In this document: piece by piece, positions 41,597-50,016 of the stretch
Position numbering within the stretch: the first letter of the stretch is position 1
Layout: each line of letters begins with the position of its first letter
Assembly: GCA_026415675.1 (NCBI GenBank)
Contig: JAOAGQ010000071.1
Location: 1-64,000, forward strand
Reading direction: 5' to 3'
Source: Syntrophorhabdaceae bacterium
Lineage (GTDB): Bacteria > Desulfobacterota > Syntrophorhabdia > Syntrophorhabdales > Syntrophorhabdaceae
Length of the DNA stretch: 64,000 nucleotides
Notes under the pieces: model-generated
What the model saw: the letters and a program-made list of their open reading frames with translations, nothing else
The model's database searches: none
Told to the model about the DNA's origin: nothing
Program-made: the position numbers and the translations under genes

Positions 41597-42466
41597 GTGT
41601 TAACCCATGCCCAAGAGATGTATATTAGAGAGATGGCCTATATACCGGAACACATAGTTGGACTTATGGCGTCCATATCGGGGGGTGAGCCCTTTCTTAT
41701 AAACGATTGCCTTTGTTATTCAAAGTCTGGGTTACTTATCGTTATCGGATATCCGTTGAATGGAGTTTTTTCTAAGGATCTATTCATAGCCCTTCTAAAT
41801 GAGGCAACATCCCTTTTTAACCCTCTATCTGTGAGAGTCGCTGCCCCTGAGATACCCGATGAAATCTTTATGTCAAGCAAGGAAAAGGGGATAGACACAT
41901 TTTATAACCTTAATATTGAAGGTTTTTCCGTTAAAAGGAGGCTCATGAGGGAGGTAGAGAAGGCTCGGGAAAGGTTAAATGTTGAAGTCTCCCGCGAATT
42001 TACAGAAGCACATGAAAAGGTAATGGAGGAGTTTTTAAAGACAAAAGGGCCAAACGCCCGCATCAAAGACCTGTATCTATCCCTTCCTCGATGGATAAAG
42101 GATATAGACACGACCTCTCTTTTAACGGCAAGGGACAAAAAAGGCCGTGTATCTGCATTCTATGCAGTGGATTTCTGGCCGAAGAGGTTTGCCGCATATA
42201 TACTAGGTTGCCATTCAGAGAGAGACTACACACCCCATGCCTCCGATTTACTCTTCTATGAGATGGTGAGGATTGCAAGGGAGAAAGGGAAAAGGTATAT
42301 TAATTTAGGACTCGGGGTGAACGAAGGGATAAAAAGGTTCAAGGAAAAATGGGGTGGTGTCCCCTCTCTCGGCTATACCTTCTGTGAATATGAAACAGGA
42401 GAAAAAAGGGGTGGTTTTATCGATAGCTTCATGAAGTTTATAAGAATATTACCCGGTGGTCTTTAG
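41597..42466 (+). CDS. GNAT-fold acyl/aminoacyl transferase-like protein
   Basis: 289-residue protein. The C-terminal half contains YINLGLGVNEGIKRFKEKWGG (about 234-254), typical of FemAB/GNAT_6-like transferases that move acyl or aminoacyl groups. The frame opens with GTG 41597; ATG 41618 is an alternative start and neither has a strong ribosome site. The next gene starts directly after its stop, so the two are co-transcribed. Substrate unknown. Confidence 0.68.
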   Translation: MLTHAQEMYIREMAYIPEHIVGLMASISGGEPFLINDCLCYSKSGLLIVIGYPLNGVFSKDLFIALLNEATSLFNPLSVRVAAPEIPDEIFMSSKEKGIDTFYNLNIEGFSVKRRLMREVEKARERLNVEVSREFTEAHEKVMEEFLKTKGPNARIKDLYLSLPRWIKDIDTTSLLTARDKKGRVSAFYAVDFWPKRFAAYILGCHSERDYTPHASDLLFYEMVRIAREKGKRYINLGLGVNEGIKRFKEKWGGVPSLGYTFCEYETGEKRGGFIDSFMKFIRILPGGL

Positions 42467-43303
42467 ATGGTCCTTGAGATATTAAAAGAGAAGACCTTCA
42501 GGATGGCATGGACGGTTCAAAAGGGGGATAAAATTGGTTACCTCGCAGGGACTGCCCATTTTTTCCCGTATAGTTTTAAAAGGTCTCTTAAAAGATTGAT
42601 AGAGAAGACGAAGATCGTTCTCCTTGAAGGCCCTCTGGATGAGAGGAGTATGGAAAACGTAAGAAAATACGGTCTGGATGAGAAAGAAAGCCTTCTATTT
42701 TTAGAACTCCTTGAGAGGGAGACAGTGGAGAAGATGAACAGGATATTCGAGAAGGAAACACCGGAGAGTTTAGGTTCTCTTATGGGTTATATAAATAGAT
42801 TAACAAACAACAAGGAGTTAAGACTCCATCCTGAGATAAGGGGGCTAAAACCTTGGATGACCTTTTTCAGGACCTGGTCCCAGTATTTAAGAAACAGGGG
42901 ATGGAAGTTTTCGGTAGATATGGAGGCGTATGAGGTTGCAAAGAGTCTCGGAAAAGAGATACATTTCATAGAGACAATAGAGGAACAGATAAAGGCCTTG
43001 GAAGGGATACCGACAGAGCGGATTTTGAATTTTCTAAAAAAGCTCGATACCTGGGATACATACACAAAAAGGCACGTCAAATATTACCTTGCCGGGGATT
43101 ATGAAGGAATAAGGGGTTTAATAACCGAATATCCCACCCGTTGTGAATCCATAATTGACAGAAGGGACCCGGTGATGTTCGAGAGGATTATACCTTACAT
43201 GGAGCGAGGTGGTGCAATAGCCTTTGTTGGAACTTCCCACGTCTTCGGTATAAAGAAGCGCCTTGAAGATAAGGGCTTTACGGTCAATAAGTATGAAGGG
43301 TAA
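42467..43303 (+). CDS. TraB/GumN (ChaN-like Tiki superfamily) family protein
   Basis: 278-residue TraB/PrgY/GumN-type protein. Two conserved motifs are visible: GTAHFFP near the N-terminus (about 27-33) followed by VLLEGPLDE, and the C-terminal FVGTSHVFGI motif (about 256-265). Family members are putative metalloproteases or hydrolases. No signal peptide is seen. Starts immediately after the GNAT-like gene's stop codon. Confidence 0.82.
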   Translation: MVLEILKEKTFRMAWTVQKGDKIGYLAGTAHFFPYSFKRSLKRLIEKTKIVLLEGPLDERSMENVRKYGLDEKESLLFLELLERETVEKMNRIFEKETPESLGSLMGYINRLTNNKELRLHPEIRGLKPWMTFFRTWSQYLRNRGWKFSVDMEAYEVAKSLGKEIHFIETIEEQIKALEGIPTERILNFLKKLDTWDTYTKRHVKYYLAGDYEGIRGLITEYPTRCESIIDRRDPVMFERIIPYMERGGAIAFVGTSHVFGIKKRLEDKGFTVNKYEG

Positions 43304-43323
43304 ATAGAGGTATTAGGTAAATA

Positions 43324-44061
43324 TTACTCTTTCCTCAGCTCATGCCAGAAAGTTTTTATGTAGCCTCTTTCATCAACCGTATGTACCTGTTTAGCCGGAT
43401 CAGGTCTTCCTTCTATACATCTCCATTCGTATACGGTTTTTCTTCCCGATACATAGGCAGGTATCGTATCGGCCGATGGGTTTTCCCTACAGAAATCGAG
43501 CATTTCTTTGCCTGGTTTTTTCGTTACATCTCCTTTTTCCATACACGGTATATTAGCCCCATACATACAGACAAAGACCTTTTTATTCATGCATCTCCAG
43601 ACTGAATTTTCTATAAACTGAATAGGTGTATCAGGGGAGATAAGCCCCTTATGTATCATGCTCGATATGATTGAGTCGGGCATCTTAACCCCTTTATATC
43701 TTTTATCAGGTACATCAATCGTCCCTATAAAAGAGCAGTACTCAAAAGGATCATCTGTTGTAAATGTCTTTTTGGTATTGCCCTCTTGATCGCATTCCCC
43801 CCTGAAATACGCCCATTCTTCACATTCCTTATTGTTGAAAATACAGATACCATATTCGCCGCCATCTTTGTCTTTCCTGATGACGAGTCTCCCCCCTGTC
43901 TTAATGCAGTATTCAGAGGCGGGATTTGCGATAAGGGTTTTTTTATCCTCTGTCGATGGTGCCTCGGGTTCCCTGTTCTGCCCGTGGCCCGGAAAACAAA
44001 AGACCGTATTAAATACAGAAAGGTATATGCTCAATATAACCCTGAAAAGTACTTTCCTCAT
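43324..44061 (-). CDS. Secreted DUF333 protein
   Basis: 245-residue protein with an N-terminal signal peptide (VLFRVILSIYLSVFNTVFC). A DUF333 module follows (NPASEYCIKTGGRLVIRKDKDGGEYGICIF ... CEEWAYFRGEC, about 47-90). The C-terminal part is Cys-rich (about ten Cys) and probably disulfide-bonded in the periplasm. Function unknown. Downstream of, and 6 bp from, the amidohydrolase gene. Confidence 0.78.
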   Translation of the reverse strand: MRKVLFRVILSIYLSVFNTVFCFPGHGQNREPEAPSTEDKKTLIANPASEYCIKTGGRLVIRKDKDGGEYGICIFNNKECEEWAYFRGECDQEGNTKKTFTTDDPFEYCSFIGTIDVPDKRYKGVKMPDSIISSMIHKGLISPDTPIQFIENSVWRCMNKKVFVCMYGANIPCMEKGDVTKKPGKEMLDFCRENPSADTIPAYVSGRKTVYEWRCIEGRPDPAKQVHTVDERGYIKTFWHELRKE

Positions 44062-44067
44062 ATCACA

Positions 44068-44868
44068 CTAATCACAGTTGTAAAACTCTTTTAGTGGAAA
44101 TCGATTTTGATTTTCACTATTAAGTCGTGCCAATTTTATTATGTTTTTATAAAGGATCAGTTCCTTTTCATCTCTCGTTACGGGAAGGGAGAGGATCTTT
44201 GAAAGTTCGTTTTCCATGCGCCCGAAAGGGACATCAGAGGCGAATATCACCCTGTGGGCCCCGATGGTTTCAACAAATTTAAGTATGTCCCCCTGAGAAC
44301 TCAAGGCTGTATCAAAAAAGATGTTTTCATTATTTTTAAAACTCTTTAAAAAAGAGATAGGGTTTCCCCCTAAAAGACCGAGATGGGGTATTATGATCTT
44401 CAAATCTTCCGCCATTTCAACAAAGATTTCGGTAAAACGCAATTCTTCCTCGAAAATTATAGGTTTACCTGTCTTCTTTAGCTTTTCAATCAAAGGGGGT
44501 AATGCCTCATCTTCAAGTACCTTATAATTTGAAGCGGCATCCTGCCATCCCCTCATCCAGTGCCATTTTCCGCCGTAATATCCATCAGGTATGGGTTCAA
44601 ACCCAAAGGTATCGTAGTTCTCCCTTATGTAGTGATAGGGGATGAAACTATGTACCCTTTTCGTCTCCTCAAGGAGGAGGATATTTATCTCGTTACTCTC
44701 TATGGCAGTTGAGGGGAAGGGCATAATAATAACATGGGTTATCCCCGAAACCCTTTGCTGGCTTTGAATCTCTTTTGTTGTTACCTCTGTTCCAAGGGTT
44801 ATGGATGGGCCCCAGTGGACATGACTGTCTATGATATATTCAAAGTCCATCTTACTTTTCATTAACAC
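44068..44868 (-). CDS. Amidohydrolase-family TIM-barrel protein
   Basis: 266-residue metal-dependent hydrolase-like protein: IDSHVHWG (D-x-H-x-H, about residues 13-20), IIPHLG (about 163-168) and FASDVPFGR (about 229-237) give the expected metal ligands, all retained. Related to the amidohydrolase 2 family. Soluble; substrate unknown. Co-oriented with the secreted DUF333 gene. Confidence 0.82.
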   Translation of the reverse strand: MLMKSKMDFEYIIDSHVHWGPSITLGTEVTTKEIQSQQRVSGITHVIIMPFPSTAIESNEINILLLEETKRVHSFIPYHYIRENYDTFGFEPIPDGYYGGKWHWMRGWQDAASNYKVLEDEALPPLIEKLKKTGKPIIFEEELRFTEIFVEMAEDLKIIIPHLGLLGGNPISFLKSFKNNENIFFDTALSSQGDILKFVETIGAHRVIFASDVPFGRMENELSKILSLPVTRDEKELILYKNIIKLARLNSENQNRFPLKEFYNCD

Positions 44869-45120
44869 AGATGTTATACGAATGTAAACAGGGTTGGTCC
44901 TGTTAAAGGTCGGTTTTTATCTTCTATTAAAATAAAAATTGCTTGCATGTCTTATCTATGATAAAAACAGATAGTTAAAAGGGGGCTTATTTGTTAGAAG
45001 TCATTACGTTTTTTAGATTTTTTCCACCATTTTTTATAAGCTCAAACCATGCTTCTTATTTTGACGTAAACGGGATAAAGCAAACTATATATATAATTTT
45101 TAAAAAACAGGAGGTGACCT

Positions 45121-45960
45121 ATGGAGGTAAAGATTTCCAGTATTTTTTGTGTAAGGATTTTATTTTTCTTACTGGTTATATCTTTTTTCGTATCGCCAAT
45201 GCAGGGTACCTCTTTTGCCATTATGTATAACCCCAATCCAAAGACGGCTAAAGAGGCGATAGAGCAGGTTGTCTGGGCAAATAGGATCCTTGCAAACGAG
45301 GGGATCCTCGACGACCAGGGGCATGTGACGGTGAGAAACCCTGAAAATCCAAATACATTTTTTATAGCCCGGGGAAATGCCCCGGAGACGGTGACAAAGG
45401 ATGATATCATAGAGGTCGATTTCGAAGGGAATATCGTAACCAAAACAAAGTATACCACATACTCTGAGTGGCCTATACATGGAAGAATATATAAGGCAAG
45501 ACCTGATGTAAACGCGATAGTCCATGCCCATCCAAGGCAGGCAATCGTTCTCTCTGTGCTGGATCTACCCTTTATCATGCTGACACATCTATCCTCCATG
45601 TTCTACGAGGGGGTGCCCAACTATGACGGTTACGATTTTGAATCCCCCGATTCAACAGGTATGCTTGTAAAGAAAAAAGAAGAGGGGGACAGGATGGCAA
45701 AGACACTGGGGAAATCCATGGCAATGCTTATGAGGGGACATGGCTGTGTTGTGGTAGGAAAGAGCATACCCCATGCGGTTCAGGCGTCCCTTGTTTTAAG
45801 GGAAAATATCGCAATACAACTCGAAGCCCAGAGGTTCGGTAAGCCAAAGGGTCTATCGAGGGAAGAGGCGATAAAGGCCTTCAAGGCCTTAGGCGGTCCT
45901 GCCAAAGGATGGGAGGCATGGGTATTAAGGGTCAAAAAGGCGATGCCTGATATGAGGTGA
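45121..45960 (+). CDS. Class II aldolase/adducin-family protein with a signal peptide
   Basis: 279-residue class II aldolase/adducin protein: NEGILDDQGHVTVR, acidic YSEWPIHGRIY, Zn-binding HAHPRQ and RGHG motifs are all present. Unusually, it begins with a hydrophobic signal (VRILFFLLVISFFVSPMQG) ending near Ala or Gly before SFAIMYN, so it should be exported. A strong AGGAGGTGA ribosome site precedes the ATG. A periplasmic aldolase could act on imported sugars or aldehydes; a mis-called extension is unlikely because the ribosome site fits this start. Confidence 0.82.
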   Translation: MEVKISSIFCVRILFFLLVISFFVSPMQGTSFAIMYNPNPKTAKEAIEQVVWANRILANEGILDDQGHVTVRNPENPNTFFIARGNAPETVTKDDIIEVDFEGNIVTKTKYTTYSEWPIHGRIYKARPDVNAIVHAHPRQAIVLSVLDLPFIMLTHLSSMFYEGVPNYDGYDFESPDSTGMLVKKKEEGDRMAKTLGKSMAMLMRGHGCVVVGKSIPHAVQASLVLRENIAIQLEAQRFGKPKGLSREEAIKAFKALGGPAKGWEAWVLRVKKAMPDMR

Positions 45961-45993
45961 AAAAGGAAAAAGGTATAAAAAGTATATAAAAAT

Positions 45994-46025
45994 AAAAAGG
46001 GGTAGAAACTATACCCTCTTTTTTT
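45994..46025 (+). terminator. Intrinsic terminator after the aldolase gene
   Basis: GGGTA (46000-46004) and TACCC (46012-46016) form the core stem, extended by AAAAAG against CTCTTTTTTT, followed by T7. The A-rich 5' side makes it potentially bidirectional. Confidence 0.6.
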
Positions 46026-46444
46026 GCCTGCCGGTAAAAGCTTTTAAGGATAACACCATCTATACGGGCATAAGGTTTTATTATTTTTGATGAACTATCC
46101 CATACGGCAAGTCAAAATACCGGCGTTTGCAGTGTATAAACAGGTTGCGTCTAAAAAGCCTTACGGAAAAATATGGATTTGAAAATTATAGCCTTAAAAT
46201 GTTGGCATTATATATTGAAAGACAAACATTTACCGATAGATATTTCGATTTCCCTATAGAGTAAAAAATATGTCGGGGCATTATTAATTTTATCTCTATA
46301 TATCCTTTTTGTCGGTCTAACCTTGACTGATTAAGACTTTCTTTTGGATTTGGATTTTTTTAATCTGTTATGCTAAATTTATCAACCGTTTTATTCAAAA
46401 ATTTTTTTTATAATTTAATGAATTAAAATTAAAGAGTTACGGAC
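46026..46444. other. Gene-free AT-rich upstream region of sbtA
   Basis: About 420 bp with no convincing coding frame. Very AT-rich toward the sbtA start (long T and A runs near 46390-46435). TTGACT at 46323 may be a -35-like hexamer but no spaced -10 was found. The length leaves room for carbon-dependent regulation of sbtA; no known regulator site was recognised. Confidence 0.4.
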
Positions 46445-47413
46445 ATGGATATAGGACTTCTAATAGATAATCTACTCAACCCACCAATACTCTTTTTCTT
46501 TTTAGGGATGCTTGCCGTCTTCGTTAAATCAGATCTGGACATCCCTAACCCCTTACCCAAATTTTTGTCTCTTTACCTTCTGTTATCGATTGGTTTTCAA
46601 GGGGGGGTAGAACTAAAACATAGCGGGCTTAATAAAAATATAATAATAACATTGATGATGTCTCTTATGATGGCCGCTTTGGTACCTACCTATACGTATT
46701 TTATCCTCAAGAAAAGATTGGCCAACCATGATGCAGCAGCAATAGCCTCAACGTACGGTTCAATAAGTGCGGTTACGTTTATAACGGCATCGTCTTTTCT
46801 TCAAAGGCTTGGTATCCCTTTTGGTGGATATCTTGTGGCAGCAATGGCCCTTATGGAATCTCCGGCGATTATAATAGGGATCCTCCTCTATAGATACCAC
46901 CATAACAGAGAACGTGACAATCTATCGCTGAAAGTTCTTTTGAGGGATGCGTTATTTAACGGCTCTGTCTTTCTGATAACGGGCAGTCTTTTAATAGGAA
47001 TTGTGGCAGGGGAGACGGGGATCAAATATTTAAAGCCTTTTACAGAGGATATCTTTAAAGGTATGTTAACATTTTTTCTCCTCGATATGGGGATAGTTAG
47101 CGCCAAAAGAATGAGTGATTTAAAGAGGGCAGGAGTTTTTTTGAGCTTTTTTGCGATAATAGTCCCTATTTTTAATGCACTAATAGCAATTTTCATAGCC
47201 AAAGTCATTAATCTGTCCATAGGTGATGCCCTCATGTTTGCCGTTCTATGCGCCAGTGCATCGTATATTGCGGTTCCGGCGGCGATAAGACATGCAATAC
47301 CTGAGGCAAACCCGAGTTTATATGTTCCTATGTCGTTGGCCATTACCTTTCCGTTCAACATCGTATTTGGATTGCCCTTTTATCTTTTTTTAATTAAAAC
47401 ATTTTGGGGATAA
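46445..47413 (+). CDS. sbtA: Sodium-dependent bicarbonate transporter SbtA
   Basis: 322-residue inner-membrane transporter with about ten hydrophobic segments in two repeats. SbtA hallmarks: the ILFFFLGMLAVFVKSDLDIPNPLPKFLSLYLLLSIGFQGG opening and ASTYGSISAVTFITASSFLQ (about 100-119). Imports HCO3- with Na+. The sbtB gene follows 5 bp downstream. In an anaerobe it would feed carboxylases or acetate/formate metabolism rather than carboxysomes. Confidence 0.92.
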   Translation: MDIGLLIDNLLNPPILFFFLGMLAVFVKSDLDIPNPLPKFLSLYLLLSIGFQGGVELKHSGLNKNIIITLMMSLMMAALVPTYTYFILKKRLANHDAAAIASTYGSISAVTFITASSFLQRLGIPFGGYLVAAMALMESPAIIIGILLYRYHHNRERDNLSLKVLLRDALFNGSVFLITGSLLIGIVAGETGIKYLKPFTEDIFKGMLTFFLLDMGIVSAKRMSDLKRAGVFLSFFAIIVPIFNALIAIFIAKVINLSIGDALMFAVLCASASYIAVPAAIRHAIPEANPSLYVPMSLAITFPFNIVFGLPFYLFLIKTFWG

Positions 47414-47418
47414 TCAAA

Positions 47419-47712
47419 ATGAAACCTCTAAAAAAAATCGAGATTGTCGTAGATTCCGTTGAAACAGAGGAGATCCTCAAGATCCTCGATGAAGCAGGGA
47501 TCACCGGTTATACCGTTATAAAGGACGTATTTGGTAAAGGCGAAAGGGGTCAAAGAGACGGGCAGGGGTTAACCAGTGTTTTCTGGAATAATTATATTAT
47601 CACCGCCTGCCCTGAAGAGCTGATGTTGAAGGTTGTGGAGGCTATAAGACCTATTTTAAAAAGGTTTGGGGGGGTCTGTCTGGTATCTGACACCTATTGG
47701 GTGATCCATTAA
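47419..47712 (+). CDS. sbtB: SbtB, PII-like regulator of SbtA
   Basis: 97-residue PII-like protein; start at 47419 chosen over an earlier non-ATG extension overlapping sbtA. The ferredoxin-like fold and T-loop region (VFGKGERGQRDGQGL) are visible. SbtB binds adenyl nucleotides and blocks SbtA. The Cys-containing C-terminal redox loop of cyanobacterial SbtB is absent; the protein ends CLVSDTYWVIH. Confidence 0.88.
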   Translation: MKPLKKIEIVVDSVETEEILKILDEAGITGYTVIKDVFGKGERGQRDGQGLTSVFWNNYIITACPEELMLKVVEAIRPILKRFGGVCLVSDTYWVIH

Positions 47713-48384
47713 ATGATAAAGGCCCTTTTCTGGGATAATGACGGAGTCCTTGTAAATACCGAACACCTCTATTTTCTTGCCACACAGCAGGCTCTTGAAA
47801 TGTACGGGATACCCCTAACAAAAGAACAGTTTTTGGAATTGTTTCTTATCCAGGGAAAGGGGGTATGGCACATCCTTGAAGAAAAATCTTTTTCTCCAGA
47901 GGAGATCCAGCTATTTCGTAAAAGAAGGAGTAACATCTATAGCGCCATGCTGTCTCAAGAGGATTTTTCCATTAAAGGTGTAGAGGATGTACTCCGTGTT
48001 TTATGCAGGTCCTATAAAATGGGCATTGTAACAAGCTCTCTCCAAGAACACTTCGAAATCATACACAAACGGACAGGTTTTTTAAAATATTTCGATTATG
48101 TGGTAACAGCAAAAGACTATCTACACAGCAAACCCCACCCCGAACCATATCTTACTGCAATCAAGAAAAGCGGCTTTCAAAAGGAAGAATGTATTGCGAT
48201 TGAGGATTCCGTAAGGGGTTTGACCTCGGCAAGGGAGGCTGGCCTCAGGTGTATCGTTATACCCAATGAATTTACAAAGGGATCCGATTTTGCAGGTGCA
48301 TATAAGGTACTCAACGATATTTCTGAAGTAATGGACGTACTGGCAGAACTATGTCCACCCCCTTTATCGGTAGCCAAAAAATAA
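47713..48384 (+). CDS. HAD-superfamily phosphatase (CbbY/beta-PGM-like)
   Basis: 223-residue HAD hydrolase with motif I FWDNDGVLVNTE (Asp8, Asp10), Thr/Ser motif II IVTSSLQ, Lys motif III KPHPEPY and acidic motif IV IEDSVRG, with a helical cap. Phosphatase or phosphomutase on a small sugar phosphate. It begins directly after the sbtB stop, so it is linked to bicarbonate uptake; related CbbY proteins remove Rubisco inhibitors, but no Rubisco gene is in view. Confidence 0.85.
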   Translation: MIKALFWDNDGVLVNTEHLYFLATQQALEMYGIPLTKEQFLELFLIQGKGVWHILEEKSFSPEEIQLFRKRRSNIYSAMLSQEDFSIKGVEDVLRVLCRSYKMGIVTSSLQEHFEIIHKRTGFLKYFDYVVTAKDYLHSKPHPEPYLTAIKKSGFQKEECIAIEDSVRGLTSAREAGLRCIVIPNEFTKGSDFAGAYKVLNDISEVMDVLAELCPPPLSVAKK

Positions 48385-48469
48385 CCTTTTCTTTTTGATG
48401 AAGGGAAAGGGCCATATTTTATGTTTTTGTTTTTGAAATGATGGTTGAATAGATGGTATTATAAATATT

Positions 48470-49888
48470 ATGAGAAAAGCAAAGATTGTATGTACCATAG
48501 GGCCTGCAACTTCCGATGAGTCTATGCTTAAGTCCCTGATAGAGAACGGCATGGATGTGGCGAGACTCAATTTTTCTCACGGTGATTACGAGACCCACGG
48601 TCGAATCATCGACAGAATAAGGAAGATCTCTGAAGAAATTGGCCGGGACGTTGCGATTTTACAGGATTTACAGGGGGTAAAGATAAGGATAGGCCCTGTA
48701 AGGGATGAGGGGGTGTTTTTAAAAGAAGGGGAAACAACCAAAATATATCCAAGGGATGGCATAAGTGACAGAGATGGGATCTATATAGACCATCCATCCC
48801 TTGTAGATGAGGTGGAGGAGGGGGATACCGTACTTATAGATGACGGTCTTATAAGATTGACCATCGAGAAAAAGGAAAATGGTTACCTCTCTGCGGTCAT
48901 AAAGGAGGGGGGGCTTTTAAAGTCGAAAAAGGGGGTGAACCTCCCCGGGGTGAATGTAAAGTTTGGTTCTTTTACCGAGAAGGATAAAAGGGATCTTGCC
49001 TTTGGTCTGGAAAAGGGTGTCGATTTTATTGCCCTTTCCTTTGTGAGAAAAAAAGAGGATATAGAGACGGTTTTAAAGTGGCTCGATGAAAGAGATGCCC
49101 ATATACCTGTTATTGCGAAGATAGAAAAGCAGGAGGCGATAGAGGATATTGAAGGGATTCTCGATGTAGCAGACGGGATTATGATAGCAAGGGGTGATCT
49201 GGGGATCGAGATACCCCTTGAGGAAGTCCCCATGTACCAGAAGATGCTGATAGAGAAGGCAAACAGGGCAGGGAAGGTGGTCATAACGGCAACACAGATG
49301 CTTGAATCGATGACGGTTCATTCAAGGCCTACAAGGGCGGAAACGACGGATGTTGCAAATGCCGTTATAGATGGTACAGATGCCCTTATGTTATCGGGGG
49401 AGACATCCTCCGGGGCATACCCGATAGAATCCTTGAAGGTCATGGACAGGATAATAAGATATACCGAAGGAGAGACGTTGAAAAGGGAGATTATCCACAG
49501 CCCATCGATCATCCACGGCGGTCTTTTCGAGACCCCCAAGGCGGTTGCCCATGCGGCATCCCATGCGGCAGAGGAGGTTGGGGCTAAGTGGATAGTGGTC
49601 TTTACAAAATCGGGGTTTACCGCAAGGCTTGTATCCAAATTTAGACCGAAGATTCCAATCATCGCCTTTTCTCCTGATGTAAAGGTGGTAAGGGAGATGA
49701 GGATCCTATGGGGTGTTACACCTTTTATAACACACAGGATCAATGATATGGAGGGACTTTTAAATGAGGTTGAAAGAGGGCTTATAGGTACAGGCAAGGT
49801 GACGAAAGGGGATAGAGTGGTTATAGTTGCAAGCCTGCCCTTTTCATTCGCTTCAAAGACAAACCTGTTGAAGATCCATGAGATATAA
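48470..49888 (+). CDS. pyk: Pyruvate kinase
   Basis: 472-residue pyruvate kinase: KIVCTIGPAT opening, ARLNFSHGD, the EKIEKQ-like catalytic segment (IAKIEKQEAIEDI, about 214-226), ARGDLGIEIP and TRAETTDVANAV, then the C-terminal domain. Converts PEP and ADP to pyruvate and ATP. Monocistronic by spacing. Confidence 0.95.
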   Translation: MRKAKIVCTIGPATSDESMLKSLIENGMDVARLNFSHGDYETHGRIIDRIRKISEEIGRDVAILQDLQGVKIRIGPVRDEGVFLKEGETTKIYPRDGISDRDGIYIDHPSLVDEVEEGDTVLIDDGLIRLTIEKKENGYLSAVIKEGGLLKSKKGVNLPGVNVKFGSFTEKDKRDLAFGLEKGVDFIALSFVRKKEDIETVLKWLDERDAHIPVIAKIEKQEAIEDIEGILDVADGIMIARGDLGIEIPLEEVPMYQKMLIEKANRAGKVVITATQMLESMTVHSRPTRAETTDVANAVIDGTDALMLSGETSSGAYPIESLKVMDRIIRYTEGETLKREIIHSPSIIHGGLFETPKAVAHAASHAAEEVGAKWIVVFTKSGFTARLVSKFRPKIPIIAFSPDVKVVREMRILWGVTPFITHRINDMEGLLNEVERGLIGTGKVTKGDRVVIVASLPFSFASKTNLLKIHEI

Positions 49889-50016
49889 CGTATCCTGGAT
49901 GAAGGGCTGTTCATAGAGGAAGTAATACAACATCCTTTTGCGCATAAACGATTTTTTCTTACCCTTGACTTAACTGCCTGTAAACTTTATAATAATGGAT
50001 TTTAATGGAGGCCGAT

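Noticed and set aside
44991-45230. 79-codon frame overlapping the class II aldolase start
   Set aside because: The aldolase frame has an AGGAGGTGA ribosome site and clear motifs; this frame has neither.
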